Below are positions 45,824-56,095 of a stretch of 64,000 nt of DNA, in pieces (position 1 is the first letter of the stretch; each line of letters opens with the position of its first letter). The notes below the pieces were generated by a model. That model had not been told where the DNA came from, made no database searches, and saw only the letters and a list, made by a program, of their open reading frames with translations. Where the stretch lies: positions 1 through 64,000 of the forward strand of contig NZ_QPGB01000003.1 of assembly GCF_003335215.1 (NCBI RefSeq), written 5' to 3'. The position numbers and the translations under genes were made by a program. Source of the DNA: Parvibium lacunae. GTDB taxonomy: Bacteria; Pseudomonadota; Gammaproteobacteria; Burkholderiales; Burkholderiaceae_D.

Positions 45824-46648
45824 TCAATGCCATGCAATCATGCCTGTATGAGCAGTGACTAAAATAACAATGCCAAAAGCAATCCGATACCACGCAAACA
45901 CCACGAAACTGTGCGTGCTCACATAACGCAGCAACCATCGCACACAGACTAGAGCACTGATGAAAGCGGTCAATAAGCCCACCGCAAAAACGGGGATATC
46001 TTGCCAAGCGAGTAAGTGGCGTTGCTTGAGTAGCTCATACAGGCCCGCCAAAATCAGCGTGGGAATCGCTAGAAAAAAAGAAAATTCGGTTGCTGCTTTG
46101 CGAGAAAGGCCAAATAGCATGCCCCCCATGATGGTAGCGCCAGAACGACTGGTGCCGGGAATCAAGGCAAACGCTTGCGCCAACCCCAGTTTCACTGCAT
46201 CACTTAAACTCATTTCGTCAACAGTCTGCACCCGAGGTTGACAATTAGCTTGACGCCGCTCAACCCATAGAATAATCAAGCCGCCCACGATAAAAGCAAT
46301 CGCTACCGGCACCGGTGCAAATAAGACTGCTTTGATTTGTTTACCAAAAAGTAGGCCTAATATAGCCAGGGGTAAAAAGGCCAGGGCGATGCCGAGCGCG
46401 AACCGCTGAGCGCTTGGCTCGTGCCACAAACCAGCACAGGTTGCTGCTAAACGGCGGCGGTATTCCCAGCAAATAGCGAGAATGGCGCCTGTTTGAATAA
46501 AAATTTCAAACAATTTCCCTTTTTCATCGTGCATGCCCAATAAGCTACTGGCCAAAATCAGATGGCCCGTGCTTGAAATGGGCAAAAACTCGGTCAATCC
46601 TTCAACCACGCCCAAGATCGCAGCTTTAATTAGCAGTATTTCATCCAT
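45824..46648 (-). CDS. uppP: Undecaprenyl-diphosphatase (BacA type)
   Basis: UppP recycles the lipid carrier for murein synthesis by removing phosphate from undecaprenyl diphosphate. The 274-aa membrane protein has '[20 protein letters not shown]' (catalytic Glu/Ser region) and the second motif '[20 protein letters not shown]'. AGGGATA precedes the ATG. It is divergent from the bufferin operon, with 179 bases between the starts holding two inverted repeats. Confidence 0.95.
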   Translation of the reverse strand: MDEILLIKAAILGVVEGLTEFLPISSTGHLILASSLLGMHDEKGKLFEIFIQTGAILAICWEYRRRLAATCAGLWHEPSAQRFALGIALAFLPLAILGLLFGKQIKAVLFAPVPVAIAFIVGGLIILWVERRQANCQPRVQTVDEMSLSDAVKLGLAQAFALIPGTSRSGATIMGGMLFGLSRKAATEFSFFLAIPTLILAGLYELLKQRHLLAWQDIPVFAVGLLTAFISALVCVRWLLRYVSTHSFVVFAWYRIAFGIVILVTAHTGMIAWH

Positions 46649-46709
46649 TCTTTATCCCTATATACATCCCTCAATTGGGCGGCATTATCGCTCATAGGGC
46701 GAATTAAAA

Positions 46710-46739
46710 CCTTGCGTTCCGATTTTTTTTACGGCAAGG
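46710..46739. promoter_or_regulatory. Inverted repeat in the uppP-bufA intergenic region
   Basis: CCTTGC (46710-46715) and GCAAGG (46734-46739) are separated by 18 bases that include eight T in a row. The repeat could be a binding site or a hairpin. It lies about 90 bases before the precursor gene and also in the uppP promoter region. Confidence 0.3.
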
Positions 46740-46747
46740 TGTAAGGA

Positions 46748-46771
46748 CAGTTAGACCTCCCAGACTAACTG
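46748..46771. promoter_or_regulatory. Candidate operator upstream of the bufferin operon
   Basis: CAGTTAG and CTAACTG form a perfect 7-bp inverted repeat with a ten-base centre, ending 56 bases before the bufA ATG. One arm-to-arm centre spacing is about 17 bases, so a dimeric regulator bound on nearly one face of the helix is possible. No regulator gene is adjacent. Confidence 0.4.
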
Positions 46772-46827
46772 AGGTGGATTCATTCACACCGTTTATTTAC
46801 TGAAACCGATTCATCAAGAGGAAAATC

Positions 46828-47088
46828 ATGGACAAACAAGTACTGCTTCGCTCTGCTTTTGCATCCCTAGTCGCACTCGGTCTAAGCAGCACCCCAGCCC
46901 TCGCGCAAAAAGCCGAAAAAGAGAAGTGCTACGGTGTCGCCAAAGCAGGCGAAAATGATTGTGCTAGCGCCAACGGGAGTCATTCCTGTGCGGGCCAGGC
47001 CAAAAAAGACATGGATCCCAACGAGTGGAAATATGTGGCCAAAGGCACCTGTGAAAAAATGGGTGGCAAGCTCAAAGCAGGGAAATAA
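46828..47088 (+). CDS. bufA: Bufferin-type RiPP precursor (DUF2282, BufA1-like)
   Basis: This is an 86-aa secreted Cys-rich peptide of the DUF2282 family. Residues 1-26 are a signal peptide ('[17 protein letters not shown]'). The mature part has four cysteines at 34, 45, 54 and 75 in '[16 protein letters not shown]', '[11 protein letters not shown]' and 'KGTCEKMGG', with many Lys. In bufferins, such cysteines are oxidised by the MNIO enzyme to thiooxazole-type groups that bind copper, and the peptide protects the periplasm. AGAGGA precedes the ATG. The next three genes are the usual partners, so the assignment rests on both sequence and context. The bound metal here (copper, or possibly zinc or iron) is inference from the family. 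Confidence 0.9.
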   Translation: MDKQVLLRSAFASLVALGLSSTPALAQKAEKEKCYGVAKAGENDCASANGSHSCAGQAKKDMDPNEWKYVAKGTCEKMGGKLKAGK

Positions 47089-47102
47089 ACGCTTGGCCTT
47101 AT

Positions 47103-47136
47103 AACAGCGGTCATTCACCCCAGGATTACCGCTGTT
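47103..47136 (+). other. Hairpin between bufA and bufB
   Basis: AACAGCGGT (47103-47111) pairs with ACCGCTGTT (47128-47136), a perfect 9-bp stem with a 16-base loop, 14 bases after the bufA stop. What follows (TCTATGTC) is not a T-tract, so it is probably an attenuating or message-protecting hairpin that sets the precursor-to-enzyme ratio (inference). bufB has no clear ribosome site after it. Confidence 0.6.
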
Positions 47137-47150
47137 TCTATGTCATTCCT

Positions 47151-48002
47151 ATGCCTCACTCAGCTCTAGCAACGACAGCGGTCGGCATTGGCTGGCGGCA
47201 ACCCCATTACCGGGAAGTGCTTGATACATCCCCTGCGCTGGATTTTTTAGAAGTCCACAGCGAAAATTTTTTCATGGCTGGTGGCCCGTCGGTACGCGCC
47301 CTAGAAGCCGCCCGCGCCCAATATCCCATTAGCTTGCATGGCGTCGGCCTCGCCTTGGGCGGCGCGGATGATGCCCGCCCTAGACATCTCGATAAACTGG
47401 CCAATTTAGTCCAGCGCATTGAACCGGCCTTGGTCTCTGAGCATCTTTGCTGGGGCGGCGTCGCCGGTAATGTGCTGAACGATTTGCTACCTTTGCCCTA
47501 TACCGAAGAGGCATTAGCCTTGGTGAGTAGCCGCGTGCAACAACTTCAAGAACGCTTGCAACGCCCGGTGCTCATAGAAAACCTCTCACAGTACATTCAG
47601 TACCAGCACAGCACTTTGATTGAAACCGAGTTTTTAGCCGCGCTGTGCGACCGCACTGGCTGCCAGATTTTGCTGGACGTGAATAATTTATATGTAAATG
47701 CCCAGAACTTTGGTTTGGATTTTACAGACCTACTCGCGCCGCTACGCACCGAGATGATTGGGGAAATTCACCTGGCCGGACATTTGGTGACGCCAGAATG
47801 TTTAATTGATAACCACGGTAGCCGTGTATGCGACGCGGTCTGGGGGTGCTACCAAAAGACACTACAGCGCTTTGGCCCCAAACCAACACTGATTGAGTGG
47901 GACACCGATATTCCCCCGCTGGCGACTTTGCTGGCGGAAGTCGCTTTGGCCACTGAGCAAATGGCGCAAAGCACCGCCCCATCTATGGCTGAACGCACCT
48001 AA
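47151..48002 (+). CDS. bufB: MNIO-family (DUF692) iron-dependent RiPP maturase, BufB-like
   Basis: This is a TIM-barrel multinuclear non-heme iron oxygenase of the DUF692 family (MbnB/TglH/ChrH/HvfB relatives), which modifies cysteines of the precursor. Metal-ligand strands are visible: 'LDFLEVHSENFF', 'SLHGVGLALGG', 'LVSEHLCWGG', 'VLIENLSQYIQYQ', 'ILLDVNNLYVNAQNFG', 'GEIHLAGH', and 'LIEWDTDIPPL' near the C-terminus. It is 283 aa, of normal length. The start at 47151 has no good ribosome site and lies inside an overlapping 9-codon frame (ATG 47140), so translation is likely weak. It is followed after one base by bufC. Confidence 0.92.
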   Translation: MPHSALATTAVGIGWRQPHYREVLDTSPALDFLEVHSENFFMAGGPSVRALEAARAQYPISLHGVGLALGGADDARPRHLDKLANLVQRIEPALVSEHLCWGGVAGNVLNDLLPLPYTEEALALVSSRVQQLQERLQRPVLIENLSQYIQYQHSTLIETEFLAALCDRTGCQILLDVNNLYVNAQNFGLDFTDLLAPLRTEMIGEIHLAGHLVTPECLIDNHGSRVCDAVWGCYQKTLQRFGPKPTLIEWDTDIPPLATLLAEVALATEQMAQSTAPSMAERT

Positions 48003-48003
48003 A

Positions 48004-48792
48004 ATGTCGATACTCTCCTTAACCGCACTTCAGCACACATTTACCGCAGGCCTCCGCCAGCGTAGTGCGGAGGCCGCACTCTACCCCTGCTTAGTGGGCT
48101 CTGCGGAACAGGTGAGCGAGCGGCTGGCGATTTACCGCGGTAATGTGCTGGCGAATTTAGAAAGCGCCATGCGCAACACCTACCCTATCTGCGCCGCGCT
48201 CGTCGGCGACGAGTTTTTTGCGGGACTGACTCGCGCGTACTGGCAGGCCCACCCCAGCCAAAGCGGTGACTTGGGGGAATTTGGTGAACAGTTAGCGGCC
48301 TTTTTAGAAACGTTTACCCCCGCGCAAGACCTACCCTACTTAGCCGACATCGCCCGCTTGGAGTGGGCGCAACACCTCGCTTATCGGGCTGCCGACCATA
48401 CCCCGCTTGACCTCACGCAACTGGCATCCCTAGCCCCTGACTCGCTGACGGCATTGCGGGCGCGCTTCCAACCCGCCTGCCAATTGTTAGCGCCCACTTA
48501 CAATATTTACCCAATATGGGAAGCACATCAGCCCGACTATACCGGCGATTGGGCGATTGATTGGCAGGCCCCCGCTGAGCCGCTAATCATCTACCGTGAA
48601 AATTGGGTTGTCAGGATTGCGCCACTGGATCGACCAAGCTTTGTGTTCTTGCAAACGTGGCAACACCATACCCTGGGCGATGCCTTGGCGCAGGCGACTG
48701 CGGCAGCTAGCATAAATGGACTGACCTTTGATTTAAACGATACGTTAATCAAATGGGTCAGTCTCGAAGTAATCACTCACATAACAACGTAG
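48004..48792 (+). CDS. bufC: DUF2063 partner protein of the MNIO enzyme, BufC-like
   Basis: This is a DUF2063 protein (BufC/HvfC/MbnC-type partner), annotated in databases as putative DNA-binding but thought to help the MNIO enzyme bind its precursor. The N-terminal helical domain shows 'LYPCLVGSAEQVSERLAIYR' and 'NVLANLESAMRNTYPICAAL', then 'LGEFGEQLAAFLETF' and 'YLADIARLEWAQHLAYRAAD'. A second domain covers about residues 160-262 ('PLIIYRENWVVRIAPLD'). ATG 48004 lies one base past the bufB stop and gives 262 aa. The longer frame upstream is a shadow of bufB. Confidence 0.88.
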   Translation: MSILSLTALQHTFTAGLRQRSAEAALYPCLVGSAEQVSERLAIYRGNVLANLESAMRNTYPICAALVGDEFFAGLTRAYWQAHPSQSGDLGEFGEQLAAFLETFTPAQDLPYLADIARLEWAQHLAYRAADHTPLDLTQLASLAPDSLTALRARFQPACQLLAPTYNIYPIWEAHQPDYTGDWAIDWQAPAEPLIIYRENWVVRIAPLDRPSFVFLQTWQHHTLGDALAQATAAASINGLTFDLNDTLIKWVSLEVITHITT

Positions 48793-48840
48793 TGCCGGTC
48801 AGCGCGATTGATCCAGCACAGCCCCATCAGAGAGGATGTC

Positions 48841-49398
48841 ATGACCCTACCCGTTTTCCTAACTGCTTCATATGCACGCTTACAGACTATTTGGCAAAGT
48901 ATCGAATCCTATGCGCAGAGCGCGTTACTGCTGCTATTGCGACTGCATTTGGTACAAGTATTCTTTTTGGCTGGACTAACCAAAATCCGCGATTGGGACA
49001 CCACCATCGCCCTGTTTACCGATGAATACACCGTGCCCTTCCTGCCCCCCGCCCTCGCCGCGGCTGGCGGTGCCTTTGGGGAGCTGGTATTCCCTGCCCT
49101 GTTGTTAATTGGCTTAGCTGGGCGTTTACCCGCGCTGGGTTTGTTTGCCGTTAACTTGGTCGCGGTGATTTCCTACCCCAGCGCCTTATTTCCTGAAGGC
49201 TATGAACTGGCCACCCAGGCCTGGCATAGTGAATTGCTCGGGCAATTTTTAGGCATGTTTTACCAGCCCATGACCCCCGCCTTAAAAGACCACTTTTATT
49301 GGGGGCTGCTGTTACTGGTATTAGCGGTGTTTGGCAGTGGGCGCATTGCGATTGATCGTTTTCTATGCAAAAGCTACGACTCAGTAAAAAAAGATTAA
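48841..49398 (+). CDS. DoxX-family membrane protein (BufD-like)
   Basis: This is a small four-helix inner-membrane protein of the DoxX family. It has 'LLLLRLHLVQVFFLAGLTKI', 'AAAGGAFGELVFPALLLIGL', 'LPALGLFAVNLVAVISYPSA' and 'HFYWGLLLLVLAVFGSG', the last with the family's short 'GSGRIAIDRFL' end. ATG 48841 with AGAGGA nine bases upstream gives 185 aa. DoxX proteins regularly close DUF2282-DUF692-DUF2063 operons, and their role there (redox partner, quinone-linked electron supply, or metal handling) is not settled. It is preceded by a 48-base gap after bufC. Confidence 0.85.
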   Translation: MTLPVFLTASYARLQTIWQSIESYAQSALLLLLRLHLVQVFFLAGLTKIRDWDTTIALFTDEYTVPFLPPALAAAGGAFGELVFPALLLIGLAGRLPALGLFAVNLVAVISYPSALFPEGYELATQAWHSELLGQFLGMFYQPMTPALKDHFYWGLLLLVLAVFGSGRIAIDRFLCKSYDSVKKD

Positions 49399-49554
49399 TT
49401 TTTTTGTTATTTCGCCCTTAAGTTTTTGGCTGAAAGGTCGAAATAGCACCATAGACGTGTTCTGTTTCTATATTCAAGTCTAGATATTCTTGTTATGCTG
49501 TAAGCGTAGGTTGTCTTTGGTAAACCGATGGCAAACGCGCAGGAGCATAACAAG

Positions 49555-49749
49555 ATGTTTAGCACCCCGACCTTCCAGACAAAAAACTACCAAATTTTCT
49601 TTGATCCCCGTAGCGGCGAATTAGCGTTTGCCCGCAAAGGCGAAGAAGTCATGCACCTCTGCGGCAAGCTGGATAAGCCTGAAGAGCGCGCGCTGTTCCA
49701 GCAAGATCCACAAGACCCCCTCTCTTATTTGCAAACTATCAGCCGGTAA
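49555..49749 (+). CDS. Unrecognised 64-residue protein
   Basis: I do not recognise this family. The frame from ATG 49555 has GGAG nine bases upstream; an in-frame ATG at 49528 has no such site. The product starts 'MFSTPTFQTKNYQIFFDPRS' and contains 'GELAFARKGEEVMHLCGKLD' and 'EERALFQQDPQDPLSYLQT', with a single Cys, no signal peptide and no membrane helix. It looks like a compact soluble alpha/beta protein. It stands alone between the bufferin operon and the thiC leader. A codon pattern like that of neighbouring genes and a good ribosome site support it as real. Function unknown. Confidence 0.55.
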   Translation: MFSTPTFQTKNYQIFFDPRSGELAFARKGEEVMHLCGKLDKPEERALFQQDPQDPLSYLQTISR

Positions 49750-49840
49750 CTTATCCCGGCCTTCGCTCCGAGGACTATTCACGGGGCCTAAGCTAGGGCC
49801 TTGTAACGTGGGCGCTACTCGTTCACTCCGGCCTCGACGT

Positions 49841-49869
49841 TTGCTTTATTGCTCAGATTCCAGTATTGT
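49841..49869 (+). promoter_or_regulatory. Candidate sigma-70 promoter of thiC
   Basis: TTGCTT (49841-49846) and TATTGT (49864-49869) are separated by 17 bases and would start transcription about seven bases before the riboswitch. The match to consensus is moderate. Confidence 0.45.
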
Positions 49870-49882
49870 TGCGGCTATCTAT

Positions 49883-51923
<2,041 letters not shown>

Positions 51924-51949
51924 GTCACATTAATCGCTCTTACTCTACT

Positions 51950-51980
51950 CAATGGCCTCTCACTGAATGAGAGGCCATTG
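51950..51980. terminator. Long hairpin between thiC and pilY1 (likely bidirectional terminator)
   Basis: CAATGGCCTCTCA (51950-51962) pairs perfectly with TGAGAGGCCATTG (51968-51980), a 13-bp stem with a five-base loop. Only a short T-tract (GTTTAG) follows on the plus strand and none on the minus strand, so it is weaker than the other terminators but is well placed between two convergent operons. Confidence 0.65.
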
Positions 51981-52000
51981 GTTTAGTCGGCTAATCAACC

Positions 52001-55000
52001 TTATTCTGGATCAACGACGCTGTAAGAGAATTTACGGCCACCGAGTTCAATGGGTTTGCTCGAATCGGGTAAGGGGGTTGTTACAGAAGAGCCATCTTGT
52101 CGCTGAATCAATAGGGCAGGCCCACCGAGTGTACCGCTTACTGGATCGCTTTTTGTGACAACGAATGAAACGCCCCCTGCAGCCCCAATCGAAATCGGCG
52201 CAAATTGAGATTCTGCAGTATCCAGTAAATTTACATAAGCTGTTGAGGTAAAGCATCCATTGGCAGAATCACAAATATCACTGGATGAGGTGATTTTTTT
52301 AGTACCGATAACAAGCAAACGACCGGCATAGGCAATCGGTGCGGTTGTCACGTGTTCACCACTCCCTAGATCATAGCGCCAGCCCCGCTCAGATCCCGTC
52401 AGCGTAATACGCCCAGGATTGTTGTTTGCGATTGAGCGTAAATTACCCGCATTGACAATCGCAGAGTTATCCGGCGTGTCGATGGTTCCATCTTGAATTA
52501 CATACACAGTGTTGGTGATCACAACACCAAAGTCGCTTTGATCCAGCATTCTCCCTGACCCTACCGCAATCCAAACTTTACGGCTGTCTTCGGCACCGAC
52601 AGCGACCGTTGGCGCCATCGAAATCGGCTTGCCAAAGCTGGCGAAAGGAGAATTAATCGTTGTCGTACCGCCCATCGATAAATTCTGGGGAATAAAGATA
52701 CGCCAGACATTCCCGGTTAGGTCTGTAGCGATGAGTCGATTGGCCGTTCCGTCCCGTTGGTCAGCAAAAAATACTTCGATATCGCTTATATTTAAAGGCG
52801 CTGCAGGCGTACCACGATTGAGGACAAAAGTATGCAGCACCGAGCCATTGCGGGGATTTAAGAACCAAATATACCCTTTGCCATCTGCATTGTTATACCC
52901 AGAGCTAACAGCGGCTACCCATCCCATACCTGGAACCTTGAAGGTTTGGGCGCGCCCATAGGTATAGCCCATCTGGCCTGCGGCTGTCCCGGTAAACTCC
53001 CACAGCACCTTATCTGCGGCAGCGCTTTCGGTAGTCATGTCACCAGGGCGGGTCACGTCGATCGCGTAATAACCCATGCCTCCTTTTCGCATAGCGCCTA
53101 TTAATAGTGTGCGCCAGTCCCCCGATCCGTTTGCGCCACCGGTCCGATTGAAATCAACACTACGTGCGAGCAATTCCCCATCGACATAGTAGCGGTGAGA
53201 AAACTTATTGGGTAAAGGATCAGAAGGTCGATAAGTTAAGCTTTTGAGCCCGGTATTATCGTTGCGATACAACATTCCAGGCACATAGGCCCACAATTCT
53301 CGCCCCCCTTGAACTGCATCATTGCGCGCATCAAACGCATGCAACATACCGTCATTGGCGCCAACATAAAGCACTGGGTCGCGGTTGGTGTTATAGAAGG
53401 CGCCAAAACCAGGATTAAACTCATCCGCATAAATTTCTAATGGCTTACTAACAACTAAGGGCCTAACATTAACGATGTCGCCCAGAGGGCCTGGACGCAA
53501 ACGATAATCGCGGAGTTCTGTCGCGGTATCTTCCCGGCTTTTATCACCACGCAGATAGTTCAGTATTTGCTGGCTGTTATTCAGTGCTGCCTGCTGCGCG
53601 GGAGACAGGTTCGCTAAATCCCGGAAAGGGACCCCGGTCTGGCTTTGGGTATTAAAGGTGATGACACGGCGATTATTTGACCAACCGGTCCCAGCGAATT
53701 GATTGGTTAACTGGGCAGATGCCCGCCACACTGGGCTACCACTGACAGTGCCAGTCACGGGATCAATTGTGCTACCAACAACATCTCCCGTCCAATTGCC
53801 CGGCACATAGCGCACACTGTATGCCAAGCCTGTACTAGGGTAACTTAAATTTGGGGAGCTGACCGCAGGTGCAGCAGCAGACCCTTCACGGCCTGCAATG
53901 TCGGCAAACACATTACCCAGAGCCTGGACGAGGCGATCTACACTGTTTACATTAAAGAAACTTCCGTGTCCATTGACGGTAGAGTGCCACATATCATCAA
54001 TTTCCCAGCCGCCGCCACTGTAAGCCCAGGTCGCTGGCAAACTATCGGCATTACCATCATTGTTGGCATCAATGAAAGGACTGACGCCACGCGCGCCAAA
54101 TGCAACGCCAAAATGCACCATGTTTTGCCAAGTCGCGCCATTTTTTGCATCAGGGGCAACATTATTTGTCATGGTCGGGCGCAAATCATTCATCCAGTAA
54201 TACATGGCTACATCAGCCAGCGTATTCCCCACTCCTGCACCAGTTCCTTTGTAATACGGCTGTGGCCACTGGCTGCCGGCTACTAGACTGGGATTACCGC
54301 TTTCTGTCCGCAGCACGTCCAAGAGTAAGTTCATATGGCCTGCGGGAGTCGCTATGTTTGGAATAGTCGTGTCGTAGTCTGTTGATCCAACTGGCGTTGT
54401 TGCTGCATCACCATTCCAATAACCATCTGTAGAGAGAATGTGATAGTTTTTCTGGCAAGAGTAAATGATTGGATCAGTGACATTGGCGCCGCTTGCTATA
54501 TTTCTCGCTGTTCTATAGTACTCACCGGCCCGGTTAGTCGCACGACGCAATGGCGTACCATAGTTCGGTTCTTGAATATAAAGTCCACGATACCAACGTC
54601 CGCGATGGGAACCACTAAATTCGCTCACCGGTAAGAAATCACCGAATTTACTGTTGGTATTGTTTGCCCCATCGATTGTTTGAAATCCAACCCGCATGCT
54701 TGGCTCTAATACGCGCGCAGCCTCACCCACGGAGGCTTTCACCGCTGCAGCACGCGAACGATAGTAACTCGCCCAATTGGCAAAATTTTGTAGTTCTTCA
54801 GTGTAGCTACAGCTAGACCCACTACAGTCAGTGCGTTCTACAGATTTCGGATAACTAGTCACACTCGGAATAATTTGAACGCGGGTGTAATTGGCATCCG
54901 CATAGCAAGTACCCGCGACTGGGGTCGCTGGCGTCGCACCCGTGTAGTTATGGTAAAAAGGAGCCTGGTTAGCCCGTGCTGTAGAAGGGTATCCGCCAAA

Positions 55001-55429
55001 GGCATTAAACTGGGTACGGATATCAACAGAGGGCAGGTAGTAAGGCGTGAAAAACGAGACGTATCCATCCCACGAGACGCTGGCGGGATTGGCGTTTGGC
55101 AGTTGGGTTTCATTGCCCGCTGAATCAACAAAAAAAGGCGCTTTGTAGCGTTTAGCGGGGTTGTACCAAAGCGGATTGTAAATATGATTGCTGTAACAAC
55201 GCTGACCAAAAGCCCCCGAACTCCCGCGCCACAACTCGCTGTCTACGGGATGATCCCATTCCATTGAACCAGAGTTGTCTAGGGTAAAGAGAATATTTGA
55301 AGGTACTTTCTGCGGTTCACACAAAGGCCGGTCTGCTAGCGCGGCGGGCGCGGCATATAGCTGTGTGCCGGTGGTACAGAGTGTGACATAGGTAAGCACA
55401 CGTAACCATTGGGGACGAGTCAAAGTCAT
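52001..55429 (-). CDS. pilY1: Type IV pilus tip adhesin/assembly protein PilY1 (PilC family)
   Basis: PilY1 sits at the pilus tip, promotes extension and takes part in surface sensing. After a signal peptide ('TYVTLCTTGTQLYAAPA'), the N-terminal part has a von Willebrand A-like MIDAS start 'NILFTLDNSGSMEWDHP'. The C-terminal part is the PilY1 beta-propeller ('DPVLYVGANDGMLHAFDARN', 'GGMGYYAIDVTRPGD', 'RLIATDLTGNVWRIF'). A Ca2+-loop-like 'DANNDGNAD' lies at about residue 454. The usual acidic calcium loop of the propeller is degenerate here ('ADQRDGTANR'). ATG 55429 with GGTGA upstream is preferred to a GTG at 55441 and gives 1142 aa. It is the last gene of the minor pilin operon. Confidence 0.93.
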   Translation of the reverse strand: MTLTRPQWLRVLTYVTLCTTGTQLYAAPAALADRPLCEPQKVPSNILFTLDNSGSMEWDHPVDSELWRGSSGAFGQRCYSNHIYNPLWYNPAKRYKAPFFVDSAGNETQLPNANPASVSWDGYVSFFTPYYLPSVDIRTQFNAFGGYPSTARANQAPFYHNYTGATPATPVAGTCYADANYTRVQIIPSVTSYPKSVERTDCSGSSCSYTEELQNFANWASYYRSRAAAVKASVGEAARVLEPSMRVGFQTIDGANNTNSKFGDFLPVSEFSGSHRGRWYRGLYIQEPNYGTPLRRATNRAGEYYRTARNIASGANVTDPIIYSCQKNYHILSTDGYWNGDAATTPVGSTDYDTTIPNIATPAGHMNLLLDVLRTESGNPSLVAGSQWPQPYYKGTGAGVGNTLADVAMYYWMNDLRPTMTNNVAPDAKNGATWQNMVHFGVAFGARGVSPFIDANNDGNADSLPATWAYSGGGWEIDDMWHSTVNGHGSFFNVNSVDRLVQALGNVFADIAGREGSAAAPAVSSPNLSYPSTGLAYSVRYVPGNWTGDVVGSTIDPVTGTVSGSPVWRASAQLTNQFAGTGWSNNRRVITFNTQSQTGVPFRDLANLSPAQQAALNNSQQILNYLRGDKSREDTATELRDYRLRPGPLGDIVNVRPLVVSKPLEIYADEFNPGFGAFYNTNRDPVLYVGANDGMLHAFDARNDAVQGGRELWAYVPGMLYRNDNTGLKSLTYRPSDPLPNKFSHRYYVDGELLARSVDFNRTGGANGSGDWRTLLIGAMRKGGMGYYAIDVTRPGDMTTESAAADKVLWEFTGTAAGQMGYTYGRAQTFKVPGMGWVAAVSSGYNNADGKGYIWFLNPRNGSVLHTFVLNRGTPAAPLNISDIEVFFADQRDGTANRLIATDLTGNVWRIFIPQNLSMGGTTTINSPFASFGKPISMAPTVAVGAEDSRKVWIAVGSGRMLDQSDFGVVITNTVYVIQDGTIDTPDNSAIVNAGNLRSIANNNPGRITLTGSERGWRYDLGSGEHVTTAPIAYAGRLLVIGTKKITSSSDICDSANGCFTSTAYVNLLDTAESQFAPISIGAAGGVSFVVTKSDPVSGTLGGPALLIQRQDGSSVTTPLPDSSKPIELGGRKFSYSVVDPE

Positions 55430-55441
55430 CAGATTCACCAC

Positions 55442-56095
55442 TTAGTTAAAGACGGGTAGGCCATCGTTTTCAGTTAAATCAAAACGGATATAGAGTGGGC
55501 TGCCACGCGGATTATCAATCCGAGCGTGCATACGATAAAAAGTCTCTTGATTGGCCGAATAAGGAGACCGTCCATCTAGCGGCGCTGAATTACCGCTATA
55601 CGTTCGAATACCATGACAGGCGATATTGGCCGGACCCGGCTCAGGGCACGCACGTTCAATCAAACAACTGACTTCACTCCCATTCCAGCTAAAGGTCGTA
55701 ACATTGACTTTATTGACCAACTCGAGAGGGATACCGGTTGGTGTCAAGGCAGGCGGAAGCGGGGCAGCAAAGGGCTGATTCCAAATTCCTGTTAATGCGA
55801 TGAAAGGTCGGTAGCCGGTAAATCCAAACCCTCCGTAAGCGAGGTTTCGTTTTGTCATCGCAGCGTTGACATTCAAGGCCTGGTTAAAACGCCGAACACA
55901 TTCAAAAACGGCGCCCTGTTGTAACGCAACAGTTTGTTTACGAAAAGCAAAATTGCGGGCTAGCAAGCCTGTGCCATCTATCGCTCTAACAAAAGCCACG
56001 CTCGCCAGTAAGACTGCAGAGAGAACAACGAGCGCCAGAATGATGGTCACCCCGCGCTGGGTGCGTGCTAAAGATGGAAATGAATTGTGTTGCAT
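55442..56095 (-). CDS. pilX: Minor pilin-associated protein PilX
   Basis: This is a PilX-type component of the pilus priming complex. The N-terminus 'RTQRGVTIILALVVLSAVLL' is the PilX_N form of a class III signal: Gly-Val before the hydrophobic helix, without the Phe-Thr-Leu-Ile-Glu of true pilins. A globular part with four Cys follows ('CLIERACPEPGPANIACHG'). The ATG at 56095 shares one base with the pilW stop (TGATG), which supports this start over an upstream frame; it gives 217 aa. pilY1 begins within a few bases of its stop. Confidence 0.85.
   Translation of the reverse strand: MQHNSFPSLARTQRGVTIILALVVLSAVLLASVAFVRAIDGTGLLARNFAFRKQTVALQQGAVFECVRRFNQALNVNAAMTKRNLAYGGFGFTGYRPFIALTGIWNQPFAAPLPPALTPTGIPLELVNKVNVTTFSWNGSEVSCLIERACPEPGPANIACHGIRTYSGNSAPLDGRSPYSANQETFYRMHARIDNPRGSPLYIRFDLTENDGLPVFN

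Noticed and set aside
49408-49445. TATTTCG/CGAAATA repeat after the DoxX gene as the terminator of the buf operon
   Set aside because: The loop is long and no T-tract follows the second arm. It is kept only as an unexplained repeat.
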